Positions 11,706 to 22,435 of a DNA stretch of 64,000 nt are shown piece by piece. The stretch is taken from assembly GCA_022494885.1 (NCBI GenBank), contig JAGVSM010003756.1, positions 62,001-126,000 of the forward strand, written 5' to 3'. The notes below the pieces were generated by a model that was not told the origin of the DNA, did no database searches, and saw nothing but the letters and a program-made list of their open reading frames with translations. A program made the translations under genes and the position numbers. Numbering within the stretch: the stretch's first letter is position 1; every line of letters starts with the position of its first letter. Origin of the DNA: Micrasema longulum. Taxonomy: Eukaryota > Arthropoda > Insecta > Trichoptera > Brachycentridae.

Positions 11706-12415
11706 TCATGTGACAAATAGGTATATCAAAATTTCAATTTAAACTTTAAATTTGCCTTATATTTAGTATTGCGAACTTGTTTTTTTTATTGTTATTGTTG
11801 ATTTTTCTAAATTTTAAGCTGTAAAATTAAATAAAGTAAATAGCTTGTAATTCATAAGTTGTGTTTTTTTCCTAAACTGTAAGCCTCTTAACTCCGTTTA
11901 TTGGTTTTAAAAAGGCAATAAAATAAAAAATAAATTTTAATTTTTAAATAAGTAAACAACAAAACGTATTTTTGAAATATCTGTATGCATCCAAATAATG
12001 AAGAAATTACATTTCAAGTCTCTACTGAAAAGTTGCATTTCATGAAGTTACGAGTTTTACAGTCTAGGGTGACGATATTGTATAGGAGATCTTTTCTTTA
12101 ATATATTGCGCAAATTTCCCCAGGGCTTCCTAGCTTGTTCCTATAAATAGGTTGTTCTAAATGCTTTCTGGGGCACTATAACAATTATTTCACTAAACAA
12201 TAAATGTTATCGTAACTTATTTATTGGCAGAAAGAGAAAACTAGGAGAAATTTGAGTTATTCATTTGAAAATTACCTGCCAACAAAACTAATTGAAAATA
12301 ATTACTTTTGACGATTGCACTCTCTAAGAAATATATATTTCAATCGACAACTGTTCTTAATAAACTATCTATACATTTTTAATTAAAAACTAAAAACATA
12401 ATCGTTTCCCCATCA
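11706..12415. other. AT-rich DNA, nothing recognised
   Basis: No open frame of note, no repeat match noticed and no RNA-gene-like motif. Confidence 0.45.
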
Positions 12416-12417
12416 AC

Positions 12418-12535
12418 ACCCAGAGATGCATAGGGCACTGCTTTGGTTTTCCAATTGCAGAATATCTGAATCATTTCTGTTGCATGGAAGGCAAAGTTAT
12501 CAGTCTTCTGCTTCAGGTAACAGGACCAATAATTT
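12418..12535 (-). mobile_element. SINE-A 3' fragment
   Basis: Reverse-strand landmarks 'gatgcatagggcactgc', 'tctgaatcatttctgttgca' and 'tatcagtcttctgcttcagg' are the SINE-A 3' body. Confidence 0.65.
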
Positions 12536-12596
12536 ATTGAAGTTATAATTAAAAAAATACTGTATTTAGTGTAACCACTTTCATTTATAATTTCAT

Positions 12597-12666
12597 TCGG
12601 TGATCAGGTTTCGTCGTGACCGGCATCGTCAGACTGGTGGTGTCAGTCACGACAAAAGCCGGTCAT
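12597..12666. repeat. Imperfect GC-rich hairpin
   Basis: 'cggtgatcaggtttcgtcgt' followed by 'gaccggc' pairs imperfectly with the reverse complement of 'gtcacgacaaaagccggtca' and the following 'ttggtga', around a short centre. The function is unknown. It could be the tip of an eroded TIR element. Confidence 0.45.
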
Positions 12667-12721
12667 TGGTGAAAATTATAAATGCAGAAAAACTATAAAA
12701 AGGATTTTTATTATTAAATTA

Positions 12722-12905
12722 AATTCAGGTTGTGGTCCCGTGGCTAGTGTTGCGGACTTATGAATCAGAGGTCAGAGGTCCGAGGTTCGAACTCCACTCT
12801 ACCCCAACTTGATTTTAATTTTCTAATAGTGAGTTATTTACATCTCGTTGAAAATGGCAACCAAAATTTAAATATTTGGGTAAATTAAAAGAACGCTAAT
12901 ATTTA
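12722..12905 (+). mobile_element. SINE-B, full-length-like
   Basis: The tRNA-like head starts 'ggtcccgtggctagtgttgc' and carries the B-box 'gaggttcgaactcc'. A 3' body follows ('tgattttaattttctaat', 'catctcgttgaaaatggc', 'taaattaaaagaacgc'). The same head-plus-body order occurs in reverse at 35120-35303, which supports one SINE family distinct from SINE-A. Confidence 0.75.
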
Positions 12906-13027
12906 TTTTTTATTAAAAAAAAAAATTATTTAAATACAGTTCTACCAAAAAATGTAGGCAACAATCAATAAAAAATCTTTGTATATTTTTCAGTTTAGAA
13001 CAAATTTTAAAACCAATATTTTAAGCC

Positions 13028-13180
13028 CACCCTGCCAGAAATTGAATCCAGGACCACAAACATGGCAGGCAAACGCGCCAACCACTACACTACGAGGTGA
13101 ATTTATCTCCACTCAATTACCCTCTTCAGGACATTTACCTGTCCTGAATGTTATGTAGTCATCGAGTCAAAACACATATA
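13028..13180 (-). mobile_element. SINE-A variant head region
   Basis: Reverse strand: 'attgaatccaggaccacaaa', 'atggcaggcaaacgcgcca', 'accactacactacgaggtg', then 'atctccactcaattaccct' and 'catcgagtcaaaacaca'. These are the B-box, A-box and 5' extension also seen near 22300-22388, 26235-26470 and 37196. Confidence 0.6.
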
Positions 13181-13317
13181 TGTTTGCATCATTCAACAAG
13201 AACCGTGCGAAATATGTAATAAAAAATGCGTTCTAATGCTTTACACAAATATTTTAATTTTGGAACCATTTTCTGGCAGTCGGAAATAACCGTGTAAAAA
13301 TAATACGAAAAAAAATT

Positions 13318-13392
13318 GTGACAAAGCGGGGTTCAAACCTCGGACCTCCTAATCTCGAGTCTACTATACTACCACTGGACCACAACTTTAGA
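13318..13392 (-). mobile_element. tRNA-like SINE head (SINE-B type)
   Basis: Reverse strand reads as a tRNA-like unit: B-box from 'ggttcaaacctcggacctcc', A-box from 'ctaccactggaccacaac'. The body is not preserved. Confidence 0.5.
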
Positions 13393-13399
13393 TGTAAAT

Positions 13400-13700
13400 A
13401 ACTTCCTAGGGAGGAAATTCAGTCTCATTTATATGCTCTTTTACTTCACAAAAGTCAACAGATGGAAGAGTTAAGGAAATATGATTGTTTAAACATAGGC
13501 AGAATGGTGAATGTTACACAATTTGTAATGTGGCCACTTAAATCAGTCAATGACAGGTTATAAGCCCTTCATATGCCTTGACTTCTGTATTACCTTCTCT
13601 TAAATATTCTTAATCTCTGTTGTAATATGTTAATATTAACAGCTCTCCAGGGAGTTGAATCCAGTCCTTGTCTACGAAAATTTGGACAAACTCAAAATAT
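13400..13700 (+). repeat. R390 repeat, permuted copy
   Basis: Begins inside the monomer at 'cctagggagg', runs through 'taagcccttcatatgcc', and passes the same point again at 'ctctccagggagttgaatcc'. It therefore covers more than one turn of the 392-bp unit, with an internal deletion near 13425. Confidence 0.65.
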
Positions 13701-14071
13701 GCACTAACTATGCACAACACTCTTCACTCTGTTATTCTTGCTCAAACTATAATGTTTTTTTTCATCTTTTTAACGTGCCCCTTAATTTATTTAAAAATTA
13801 ATTAAGACTCATTTTTTTCTGGCTGCGATACGCTCCCACTTGCTATTTAATGATGCTCACGCTTACACACACCTGAACACTTACTTCCACACAAATACAT
13901 ACGAACACATCCTTTTGTTGTACCACCTTTTTTGTTTTGTGTTGTATGATTTTTTTTTTTTAGAAACTTTGCTGGTCTGTCCTTAAACCTTATATTTTGT
14001 AAGCTATATCATTGTTGACTGATTGTTTCTGTAAAACAAATTAAAAAATAAAATTGTTGATAAATCTATCC

Positions 14072-14605
14072 GTAGCTTAATCACAAATAACTATCGACGT
14101 ACTTAAAAACATGCTAAGCATTTGAGTGATCACAATCAACAATAATGAACATGTTTGAGTTATCGCAGTCATAAGTCAACACGTGTGTAATCTTTAAGTC
14201 AACGCTCGTGTTGGTTTGTTTTTGGTTTTCCTCGTAAGTAAATACAGTTCACTGGCGGAAAATTGGCGTTTACTATGAAAAATAATTCAAGATATTGCAT
14301 TTGCAAAATAGTAAGGAGAATCTTATACAAAAAGGTGAAAATTTAATTACAATTTCTATGGCAATTATTTTTCTTGGCATTTGGCTTGCCAACTGCTGGC
14401 TTTATGCAATAAATGGCATGATTAATTATAATTGAATAAAAAAAATAGCAATTTTGGAATATTTTCCATATTTACACCGGTGAAATTCAAATATGTGATT
14501 GCGCAGCAGGATTATACGTCGCATTGTTGCATTGTGATTGCGAATGCGATAAACAATCATGGCGAGAAATTGTTATCACGTCAATAGTTATTTGTGATTG
14601 AGCTT
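14072..14605. mobile_element. TIR-3 element
   Basis: Left end 'gtagcttaatcacaaataac' matches, in reverse, the right end 'tagttatttgtgattgagct'. The interior carries 'tcaacgctcgtgttggtttg', 'ttaattacaatttctatggc' and 'atatttacaccggtgaaatt', all shared with the copy at 51618-52159. The lengths of about 534 and 542 bp agree. No ORF, so it is non-autonomous. Confidence 0.75.
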
Positions 14606-14607
14606 CA

Positions 14608-14813
14608 GGTCCATGAAGAAATATAAATTGAAAAAAAAAATAACTGGTTTAAGTGAACACTTTACACACTGTGTAAAACTCACCTTCTGCCCATATTTTA
14701 ACATATGTGTTCCTTCAATTCTTTCATCTGTTGATGTTTGTGAAGTTAGGGGGTTGAATACAGTCCTTGTCTACAAAAATTTGGACAAACTCAAAATATT
14801 TTTGACATTCTTT
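14608..14813. repeat. R390 repeat, rearranged
   Basis: 'ccatgaagaaatataaattg' is forward; 'ctggtttaagtgaacacttt' to 'tgatgtttgtgaagtta' is reverse; 'gggttgaatacagtccttgt' to 'caaactcaaaatat' is forward again. The switch of orientation within 200 bp resembles the other head-to-head copies. Confidence 0.6.
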
Positions 14814-16139
14814 AAATATGAACGTGACAAATTCAATCAGCATAAAAATGTTTTATGTCAATCGTGACTTCACTGCAGTTGTCTGCATCGTGAAATTTGA
14901 AATAGTTTCCATATGACCAGCATAATATTTGATCAGCCGATTAGAAAATGGATAACAATCATAGTCAACAAAATACAAATTCCAAACGCCTTAGGTCTTG
15001 TAGTGTTCTATGACTGTTTAAGCAAAACTGATGTCACTCAACGCATCAGTTAAATATATAATATCTGATAATAAAATCTGACAATTGATATTTACACAAA
15101 ACGCACAAACAAACTAATCAAGAGATGATATAACGCAATATTAGCATATCCTTGCATACAGATCTCGCTTTCTATACATTCAGACAAATTATTGTTGTTT
15201 TGATGTGTCCATCTTCAAGTATTTGTTTAATTTGATCATACCATGTCCTTCCCGGTCCACGTTATATTCCAGATCCATCAATATTTTCATCGTAAATTAT
15301 TTTTGCCGTTCTTTTTTTTTTTTTATTTAAATCTTAAAGTAGGGCACACATATCATACATATTGTTATGTGTGTTCTAATAATAACATTACAAATATATT
15401 TAATTTATCAATTGTTTATCACATATGTCTTGACCATTATTTTAAATTTTGATATGTTTTTTTCTTCATAAATATTTTTTTCCATTTCGTAATACTTTTT
15501 AATTGCTTTAAATAAAATTGAATTTTGTGACTTTGCCTTTTTCCTAAATGGAAGTCTAATTTTGTTCTTTTCTCTAGTATTGTGATCGTGTTCATGCTGG
15601 TTCCGATCATTTTTTTTCCAAAATTCTGTTTTTTTTATTAGAGTTTATAATTTTATGAACAAATATCATTGTATTGTAAAATATTCTTTGTTTATATGTT
15701 AATAATTTCATTTCATTTATCATCGACTTTACCCTCGTATATCTGTTTTTTTTCAAAATGATTCTAAAGGCTTTCACCGTTTGTTCTGTCTATATGTCTA
15801 TAAACACGGGACTGGGACACAACTGGTGAGTAAATATATAACGACATAATTGATACAAATGCAGCAGATATTATCTGTAAGGGAATGCAAATTTATTAGC
15901 AAAATAATGCATTCATCACACGATGTAATGAGACAGTTGACAGTGTAGACAAATGTATCTAAATTATTTTCTATGTAATAAATTCATGTGCACAATGTGT
16001 CCAGAGACGAATTGATAACAATCACAGATTCATAATCAAACTACAAAATTAATTCAAAAATTGTGAACGGAGATAAGAATATATAGAATAAGGTAGAAGA
16101 TTTTGGGTAGATACCCATTCCCAGATGGGAAGTATAGAG
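14814..16139. other. AT-rich DNA without recognised gene
   Basis: The open frame at 15243-15452 is hydrophobic low-complexity sequence without a motif. No repeat match was noticed, apart from general A/T runs. Confidence 0.45.
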
Positions 16140-16262
16140 ATAAAATGGCCACTTAAACCAGCAATGACAGGTCATAAGCCTTGCAAATGCCTAGACTTTC
16201 ATGCTCCTTTCTCTAAAATATTCTCGATCTCTGATGCTACAAATTTATTTATGATTTATTAA
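16140..16262 (+). repeat. R390 repeat, left part of a multiply interrupted copy
   Basis: 'gccacttaaaccagcaatga', then 'caggtcataagccttgc' and 'tgcctagactttcatgc'. The copy continues at 16790-16975 and 17217-17405, interrupted by TIR-2 and by a SINE-A. Confidence 0.65.
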
Positions 16263-16332
16263 GTTAGTTCGTAATATCTTAAGAACTAATTATTATTTTC
16301 TCATTTTTATTGACAAGAAAATTGTGCTCTTA

Positions 16333-16714
16333 TACAGGATGTTCTTTAAACCCTGTCACATCCGAAACCACGATGATCAGTATGGGCAAGAAGACATATT
16401 AGCATATTTTAAAAAATGTTTAGAATGAAGAAAATTTGTGAAAATAAAATACTAAAAAGGAACAAATGGTTACCCTCTTCTGCAAAGGGAGAAGCAAGGG
16501 GGGCGCGGCCGCGTGATTAACAGTATGTCAGACTCCCCCCTCCCCCTTTCTCATTTTTCCCCTTCAGAAGTTAGCAGCCATTTGTTTTTTTTAATTTTTT
16601 TTTTTTTTTTAATTTCATTCGTTCTAAAAATGTATTTTAATGTGCCAATATGTCTTCTTGTTCATACTGATCATCGTGGTTTTGGATGTGACAGGGTTTA
16701 AAGAACAGCCTGTA
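16333..16714. mobile_element. TIR-2 foldback element flanked by TA
   Basis: Left end 'acaggatgttctttaaaccc' and right end 'gggtttaaagaacagcctgt' are inverted. Pairing continues inward through 'cacgatgatcagtatg', 'caagaagacatattagca' and 'ttctgcaaagggagaa', so almost the whole element folds into one long hairpin. The loop region (about 16490-16550) is GC-rich ('ggggcgcggccgcg', 'ccccctccccc'). TA at each end fits a Tc1/mariner-type insertion. No ORF. A second copy is at 44192-44553. Confidence 0.75.
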
Positions 16715-16789
16715 CTAGCACTTATTTTTTTATATCTATCTTATTCTTTCAGTAGCCTTAATTAATATAGCCATAATTTGTTAATCTTA

Positions 16790-16975
16790 ATGAGTTCCTA
16801 GGGCGTGAAATCCAGTATTTTGTCTACAAACATTTGGACAAACTAAAAATATTGTCATAAGAAGTTTGAAAATTTGAAAATAGTTTTCAGGCGTTGCTGA
16901 GTACATGAAATAATTCGATCAGATTAATCTCTTCTCAACAATAAAGTTTCAGCTCTTTAACTTCACTTCAGTCAT
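16790..16975 (+). repeat. R390 repeat, middle part
   Basis: 'cctagggcgtgaaatccag', 'atttggacaaactaaaaata', 'ttcaggcgttgctgagta' and 'aaagtttcagctctttaact' follow the monomer order. Confidence 0.65.
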
Positions 16976-17216
16976 CTTCATTCCTTTTTCGCACCTAATG
17001 TTGCATAGGGCACTGCATTGGTACACCAATCGCAGTGTATCTTGATCATTTTTGTTACATGAAGGTAAGATGATCAGTCTTACGCTTCAGGGACTATGAA
17101 ATATTCTAAAGTGAAAACACCCTTTTAAATAAATAGTTAGTATCAACCATGTCGGGAATCGAACCCGAGACCTCTCGCATGGTAGACAAACGCGCTGACC
17201 ATTTCACCACGAGGCC
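16976..17216 (-). mobile_element. SINE-A, full length, inserted in R390
   Basis: Reverse-strand SINE-A runs from 'cgcacctaatgttgcatagg' (3' end) to 'ccatttcaccacgaggcc' (5' head), with the B-box complement 'gggaatcgaacccgag'. Flanking 'aacttcactt' and 'aactcactt' may be the target duplication. Confidence 0.8.
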
Positions 17217-17405
17217 AACTCACTTAAGTCAACAGATGTAAAAATTGAAGAAATATGGATGTTCAAACATAGGCTAACAATGGAGAAAAAAAAGTATAGA
17301 GATAAAGTGGTCATTAAAACCAGCCAAACTGGGCATAAGCCTTGTAAAAACCTAGACTTCCATATTCCCTTCCCTAAAATGTTTTCCATCTCTGTTGTAA
17401 TTTGT
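17217..17405 (+). repeat. R390 repeat, right part
   Basis: 'agtcaacagatgtaaaaatt', 'gttcaaacataggctaaca', 'gggcataagccttgtaaaaa' and 'atctctgttgtaatttgttg'. With 16140-16262 this again passes more than one period of the monomer. Confidence 0.65.
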
Positions 17406-17419
17406 TGAGTAAAGACTAT

Positions 17420-17550
17420 ATTGAAAGGAGGGTGAGTGTAGGTAACAGGGTGAAGAGTGCAAATAAATATTTGTCGCAGGAGTCAAAATCAGCAGTTCAC
17501 AATGGAGTCCTGGTGTCGACCCTTATGTGTGTAAGCGAAGTATTTGTTAA
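17420..17550 (+). pseudogene. LINE reverse-transcriptase C-terminal fragment
   Basis: Plus-strand residues 'RVSVGNRVKSANKYL' and 'AVHNGVLVSTLMCVSE' resemble the region after the fingers and palm of insect LINE polymerases (pattern RV-x-x-GNRV ... AVHxGVLVPTLMYGSE). Only about 40 residues are recognisable before the frame becomes unrelated sequence. Confidence 0.55.
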
Positions 17551-17666
17551 TAGACTATTAAACTTAGCCGAATTTAAAACTAAATATATATCGTATTATC
17601 ATCGCTTTGATTTTCTATCGATGAAAAGAACTTCCTGGCTGAAGAACTTGTGGCAGTGGTATGCTA

Positions 17667-17797
17667 ATACCCGTATGCAGAGACAAACCTTAAGGTGAGG
17701 AGAGTACATTCTATTGTCTTCACTTTCGGGTTATTCTCTGCATTTGAAATTAGAATGTACTTTCCTCACCTTAAGTTTTGTCTCTGCATACGGGTAT
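17667..17797. repeat. Near-perfect hairpin, 47-bp arms
   Basis: Left arm 17667-17713 starts 'atacccgtatgcagagacaa'. Right arm 17751-17797 is its reverse complement with two mismatches in 47 positions. The loop is 37 bases. No element family with these ends was noticed elsewhere in the window. Confidence 0.85.
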
Positions 17798-17809
17798 AAG
17801 TCTTCAGTG

Positions 17810-19120
17810 GAGCTTTTCGGGCAGCTAAAAATAAAATAATGACAGCCAACATGATCGCAGACGTCCGATGGCTGACATGAACCCACAGAAGAAGAAGATG
17901 ATCTTTCAAATTTTGTCATATGAAATTACTCCTCCCATGAAGTAATAAGTTATCGTCGGTGAAATGTGCTGACATTTAAAACTAGAGACTCGTAGCGTCA
18001 AAATACACTAAACGTTGAAAAAATGGCAATACGGAAACTGGAAATCTTCTTTTCTTTTCTTTTAGTATTTTGTAGCACAATTTTTTTTTTATTCGTTTAA
18101 AAAAAATTACAACAAAATAAGTATAAAATTACAAATGTTTTCTACATATTTATGATTTATGATTTATTTATTTATGCCAAAATACAAGGTTTATAAACTT
18201 TACGTATTACATTACATATTTTATTTGTACGAAATATTCCCAATCAGCAAAAGTGTTGGTATGAGGGATATTATATATAATAACACAAAACTTTAAATAA
18301 AAAGTCGATGAAATAACATCACATATCACTCGTCGACATACACGGGCTGTAAGAACTGTTTTTTTTAGGTGTTTTTTAAGTACGTAAATGTTTTGTATAT
18401 TTTTTAGGTCATTAGAAAGTGAATTGTAAAAATTTATTTGCTGTATACAAAAAACTGTTTCTTTTTCTGCTGGTCCTAGGTTGTTCGCAAGTTAAATTAT
18501 TTGATGCTCTTGTATTTATTGTATGTATGTTGTAGTTAAAATTTAATTTCTTATTTGTCTTTATTTTATTCTTTTTTATCTTGAATACATTTTTTTTCTG
18601 TGTAGATTAATTCCTCTAGATTGAGAAAATAAGTAATAACGTTTCTACCTTATAGAGGGAAAACTTGTGTTTTAAGAGGGGGGTCGTTTAACATTAATTT
18701 TGATATATGACTGAAAAACCGTAGTGGTGTATACAAATTGACCAAGAATTAAGTTTTATGTAACAATAACTGTTTCTTTCGAATCGTGCTTGCTGTTCTT
18801 TTCTTAGATAAAATAAAATAAATAAATTATAGGCGTACACAATATAAACACGAAAAGTTATATCAGGTAAAACCAGAAGCTGGTATTTTACTATGGCGGA
18901 CACATAATAGATCCTTTATTGTCCTCAGACCGGCTCTGGGTGCATGAAGACGTATAAATTAATCGAGCATTATAAATAAAATAACTTAGTGGTAGATAAA
19001 TAATTAATGAATTGTGATAACTGCGGTGGCACTAGCTATTAATAAACTTTTGCATAAATAAACACTCGACTTTGTTAAAATAGACATAATTTATACCCTT
19101 GTGCAAACGCATACGTTTGT
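17810..19120. other. AT-rich DNA; probable LINE 3' tail in antisense
   Basis: 'tttatgatttatttatttat' near 18150-18175, followed by sequence with no ORF, resembles the (TTTA)n start seen where LINE tails lie in antisense (22559, 22884, 40770). The rest is unrecognised. The minus frame at 18694-18903 has no motif. Confidence 0.35.
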
Positions 19121-19121
19121 C

Positions 19122-19205
19122 CGCCTCGTAATCTAGTGTTGGTGGATAGCGCGTTTGATGCAGATGACGGAGGTCCCGGGTTCCATTCCCGAGTTCACCT
19201 GAAAT
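19122..19205 (+). mobile_element. tRNA-like SINE head
   Basis: 'cgcctcgtaatctagtgttg' (A-box area), 'cgcgtttgatgcagatgac', then the B-box-like 'gggttccattcccgag'. The SINE-A body is missing and the unit abuts a reverse SINE-A copy. Confidence 0.55.
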
Positions 19206-19217
19206 ATATTATAATCA

Positions 19218-19468
19218 TTCCCTTTCCGCACCTAATGGTGCATAGGGCACTGCACTGGTACACCGATTGCAGCGTATTTTGATTTTTTTGTTAGGTGAAG
19301 GTACGATGATCAGTCTTACGCTTTAGGTACCAGTCCAGGCACAATGAAATATTCTAGAACAAAAACAACCTTTTAAATAAATATTTCATATCAACCATGC
19401 CGGGAATCGTGCCCGAGACCTCTTGCTCGGTAGGCAAACGCGCTGACCATTACACCACGAGGCCGACG
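19218..19468 (-). mobile_element. SINE-A, full length
   Basis: Reverse-strand order is intact: 'gcacctaatggtgcataggg', 'tgatcagtcttacgctttag', 'ccagtccaggcacaatga', 'ccatgccgggaatcgtgcc', 'ccattacaccacgaggccg'. Confidence 0.85.
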
Positions 19469-19559
19469 TTGAGTTGTGAAATATATATAATGGGATTTAT
19501 TTATTGAACAAAAAAGATTGTAAAAAATAATTGCACTGGCATATTTATGTATTTATACT

Positions 19560-19850
19560 TTTACAATTTTGTTTTTTTTAATGCAGAATAATGTTCCCTC
19601 ACTGGGTGTCCCGTGCCGAGGGAAATATTTTACAATAAATATAATGATACATGCCTTAAATTTATTATTTAACATAGTAACAATAATAAGAAAATAAAAA
19701 CGTAATTAATCTAATCATCATCGTAAACATAATAAGCAAAATAAATTAAAAACAATCATAAAAACACAATAAAATTTGTACAAGATATAAATATAATATA
19801 CAATGCGTTCTTATGTTCAATAAACCTATGTTAATGTAATAATGTTTTGG
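19560..19850 (-). mobile_element. Possible LINE 3' end in antisense
   Basis: A T-rich start is followed by the GC-richer 'ccctcactgggtgtcccgtg' and 'ccgagggaaatattttac', then A-rich DNA. The layout fits an antisense non-LTR 3' UTR, but no coding remnant is seen, so the call is weak. Confidence 0.3.
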
Positions 19851-19851
19851 G

Positions 19852-20070
19852 TATGTCCAAATGCTTGCAGACTGGCTGGATTTTCACCCTAGGGAGTTGT
19901 TCATATTAAAATCTGTTTAACATTTTTGAGAAGGGAGTATGGGAGTCTAGGCATTTGATTTAAAAAAAAGTCAACAGGTGGAAGAATTGAGGAAATGTGG
20001 ACGTTCAAACATAGGCACAATGGTGAATTTTACACAGTGTATAAAGAGGCCACTTAAACCAGCCAATGAA
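19852..20070. repeat. R390 repeat, head-to-head halves
   Basis: 19852-19952 is reverse ('atgtccaaatgcttgcagac', 'ccctagggagttgttca'). 19967-20070 is forward ('gtcaacaggtggaagaattg', 'gccacttaaaccagccaatg'). Confidence 0.65.
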
Positions 20071-20288
20071 ACATATAATAAGCACAAATAAGATCTGGAC
20101 TTTTTTGGTGCAAGTCTTTTTAGATTTGAATAATCACTTAGATAGACCAGATCTTGTCTTGAGGTAGTAATTATTTTCGAATTTTTGTCCTAGCTTTAAT
20201 GTTTCTTATTGTTTACCATTGCTAAATGGACCTAATACGTTCGTTAATTAATAAGCCAAGTTCATCAAAGATTTTTAATGGACTACAT

Positions 20289-21441
20289 GGGGAGCTTTTC
20301 TGAACCACTCTCGTGGCACGAGAAAACAGTATTTCTCGTGTATTTTGTATATAAATACTCTTCTTTTTTCTTTTTTCTCTGTTGCATTTGCATGTTTTTA
20401 TACTTTTAAACTACTTTTAATTACTTATATTATATATGTAAATAAAATCAATATATTGCTGCTCTTACTATAATGTGTCATTAATTTTGAAGATGTTTTT
20501 TAAATTGACATAAATTTGTTGTCTTATATTTCACTTAAAGATTCTTTTCATCGTTTCTTTGAATCCCTTAAAATAAATATGTGTATATTTATGTTTTTCC
20601 TTTTTTCAAAAGAATGTTATTACTATTTTATTTTATTTTTACATCTGAGCGTGTTTTTCATTCTTTATTTCAATTCTTAATTTTTAATTACTCTTACAAT
20701 TTTTCTTCATTTTTAATATTATTTCCATTTGTAAATACTCACTACAAACTACAAACTTTAAAATATCTTTTTTTCACTTAAATTTTAATTTTTTAACAAC
20801 TTTCATTTGTATTTTTCTTTTTCCTTCTCTTTTTTATACTTTCATAATTAACCTTACATATAATTGCTTTATAATATGGAAACTTCACTGGTCCATTAGA
20901 ATTAAGTCTAATTGTGTAAAATATTAAACTTTGTAACTGTACTGTGTTTTTCCTAAATAAAAGAAAATAAAATAAAAAAATAATGTGTGCACACGAGAGG
21001 AAGAGCATCGATGCATTCGAGATGTGGTATTGAAGAAGGATGCTGCGTGTGCCTTGGACAGCCAGAAGGACAAATGCATCGATACTGGAAGAGCTCCATA
21101 TTACAACTCGTCTATCAGTGGTGTGTTTGAGAAGGATACTGTCTTTCTTTGGACATATTGCTAGACGTGAGCCAGACAATCTAGAAAAGGCAATAATGTC
21201 TGGCCGAGTTGAAGGTAGGAGAAGCCGGGGAAAAATCCCATATAGATGGACTAACCAAATAAAGGTGGCTACGGAGCGAAAATTTGATAAGTCAGTTCGT
21301 CGGGCTGAGGACAGACTGGAGTGGAACAGACTAGTGAAAATAAAAGAAAGTGTTCATGGTGATCACGATCCTCAGCATCGAGGGACCGACTTGGAAGAAG
21401 AAGAAACGAGATAATACGGCCGCGAGAGCGTTTGGAATACT
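20289..21441. mobile_element. TIR-7 element interrupted by an RTE-type LINE
   Basis: Left end 'gcttttctgaaccactctcg' plus 'tggcacgagaaaacag' and right end 'cgagataatacggccgcgag' plus 'agcgtttggaatac' together match the 101-bp TIR-7 at 59720-59820 in reverse. Extra sequence, including a LINE tail at 20997-21414, lies between. The insertion point appears to be at the LINE's 'gaagaagaag' tail. Confidence 0.6.
20997..21414 (+). pseudogene. 3' end of an RTE-like LINE ORF
   Basis: The plus-strand protein runs 'SIDAFEMWY*RRMLRVPWTA', then 'RRILSFFGHIARREPDNLE', 'SGRVEGRRSRGKIPYRW' and a glutamate-rich tail. This is the C-terminal end of insect RTE-type 'endonuclease-reverse transcriptase' proteins; the pattern RRMLRxPWT ... 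FFGHIxRR ... GRRxRGRxPxRW is known from moths and butterflies. There is one in-frame stop (TGA where W is expected, about 21034). It is 5' truncated, and the DNA ends in a GAA-rich tail. The absence of the catalytic domain shows it is inactive. Confidence 0.75.
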
Positions 21442-21449
21442 AGACATTG

Positions 21450-22110
21450 TTATTAGTGAATTTCAATAGTCGTTACTAGTTCCTATCACCATTTTTTTAA
21501 ATATATTTTAAAAAATTAAATTCGAAACATTTTACACATATTTTTTTATAATATTTCCTAGGAGTTTTTAAAAAAAAAACTCATTTAGAGACATGCAGAT
21601 AACAATATTTATTTACAGCCGTTTTTATATTTTAAAATATAACATTGTTTACAAAAGCAGCATAGAAATTATGATACACTAAAAATTAAAACTAAGTGAA
21701 AAAGATTTAAAAAATTGCTAAATAAACATAATACAAAGAATGGAAATGAATTCAAAATGATATATACAAAATACAATCTATAAAAGAAAAAATACGAATA
21801 AAAAAAAATCAAAAGCTTAAGAATTACATGCATGCAAATATACAAGTTGAAAGAGTAGGAGAAGAGTGCAAATGTTAAAAAATTACAAGAATGAAAAAGT
21901 TTTTTAAATCAATAAAATACATGTACCCAATACAGGTTAAAATAAGTATGAAAAGCGTATTAAAATTACATATACATAATACAAGTTAAAAAAGAATGAA
22001 AAAGCATAAAAATCATTTCAAAAGTATTAAAAATTATATGTACAAGCAAAAACGGTAAAATATTAAAAATTATATGTTCAAGATGCGCATTATCTGGATT
22101 TGTTTTTTAT
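21450..22110. other. AT-rich DNA, nothing recognised
   Basis: Repeated loosely similar A-rich phrases ('aaaattacatgtac', 'aaaattatatgt') occur at 21820-22085, suggesting degenerate local duplication. No gene is seen. Confidence 0.4.
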
Positions 22111-22114
22111 ATTT

Positions 22115-22388
22115 TCTTTATTCGCACCTATTAATGCATAGGGCACTGAATTAATACTCCAACTGCAGCGTTTCTCGATCATTTTTATTACATAGAAGGT
22201 AAGGTGATCAGTCTTACGCTTCAGGTGCCCATCCAAAAATATGAAACATTGCTGCCTAGAACCACCTTATTTTTTCTTGGACCTCAACTTAAGTATGGTA
22301 GACAAACGCGACAACCACTATACTACGAGGCGGACTTATCACCACTCGATTTCCTTTTCGAGGATCAAATTTAGTCAATAACTAATTC
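22115..22388 (-). mobile_element. SINE-A with extended 5' head
   Basis: Reverse strand: 'cgcacctattaatgcatagg' to 'accactatactacgaggcgg', then the head extension 'ttatcaccactcgatttcct'. It is followed by a hairpin (22389-22422, arms 'atcactctg' and 'cagagtgat') that separates it from a forward SINE-A. Confidence 0.75.
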
Positions 22389-22435
22389 CCATCACTCTGA
22401 ATAAATCTATTTATACAGAGTGATAAGATAAGATG

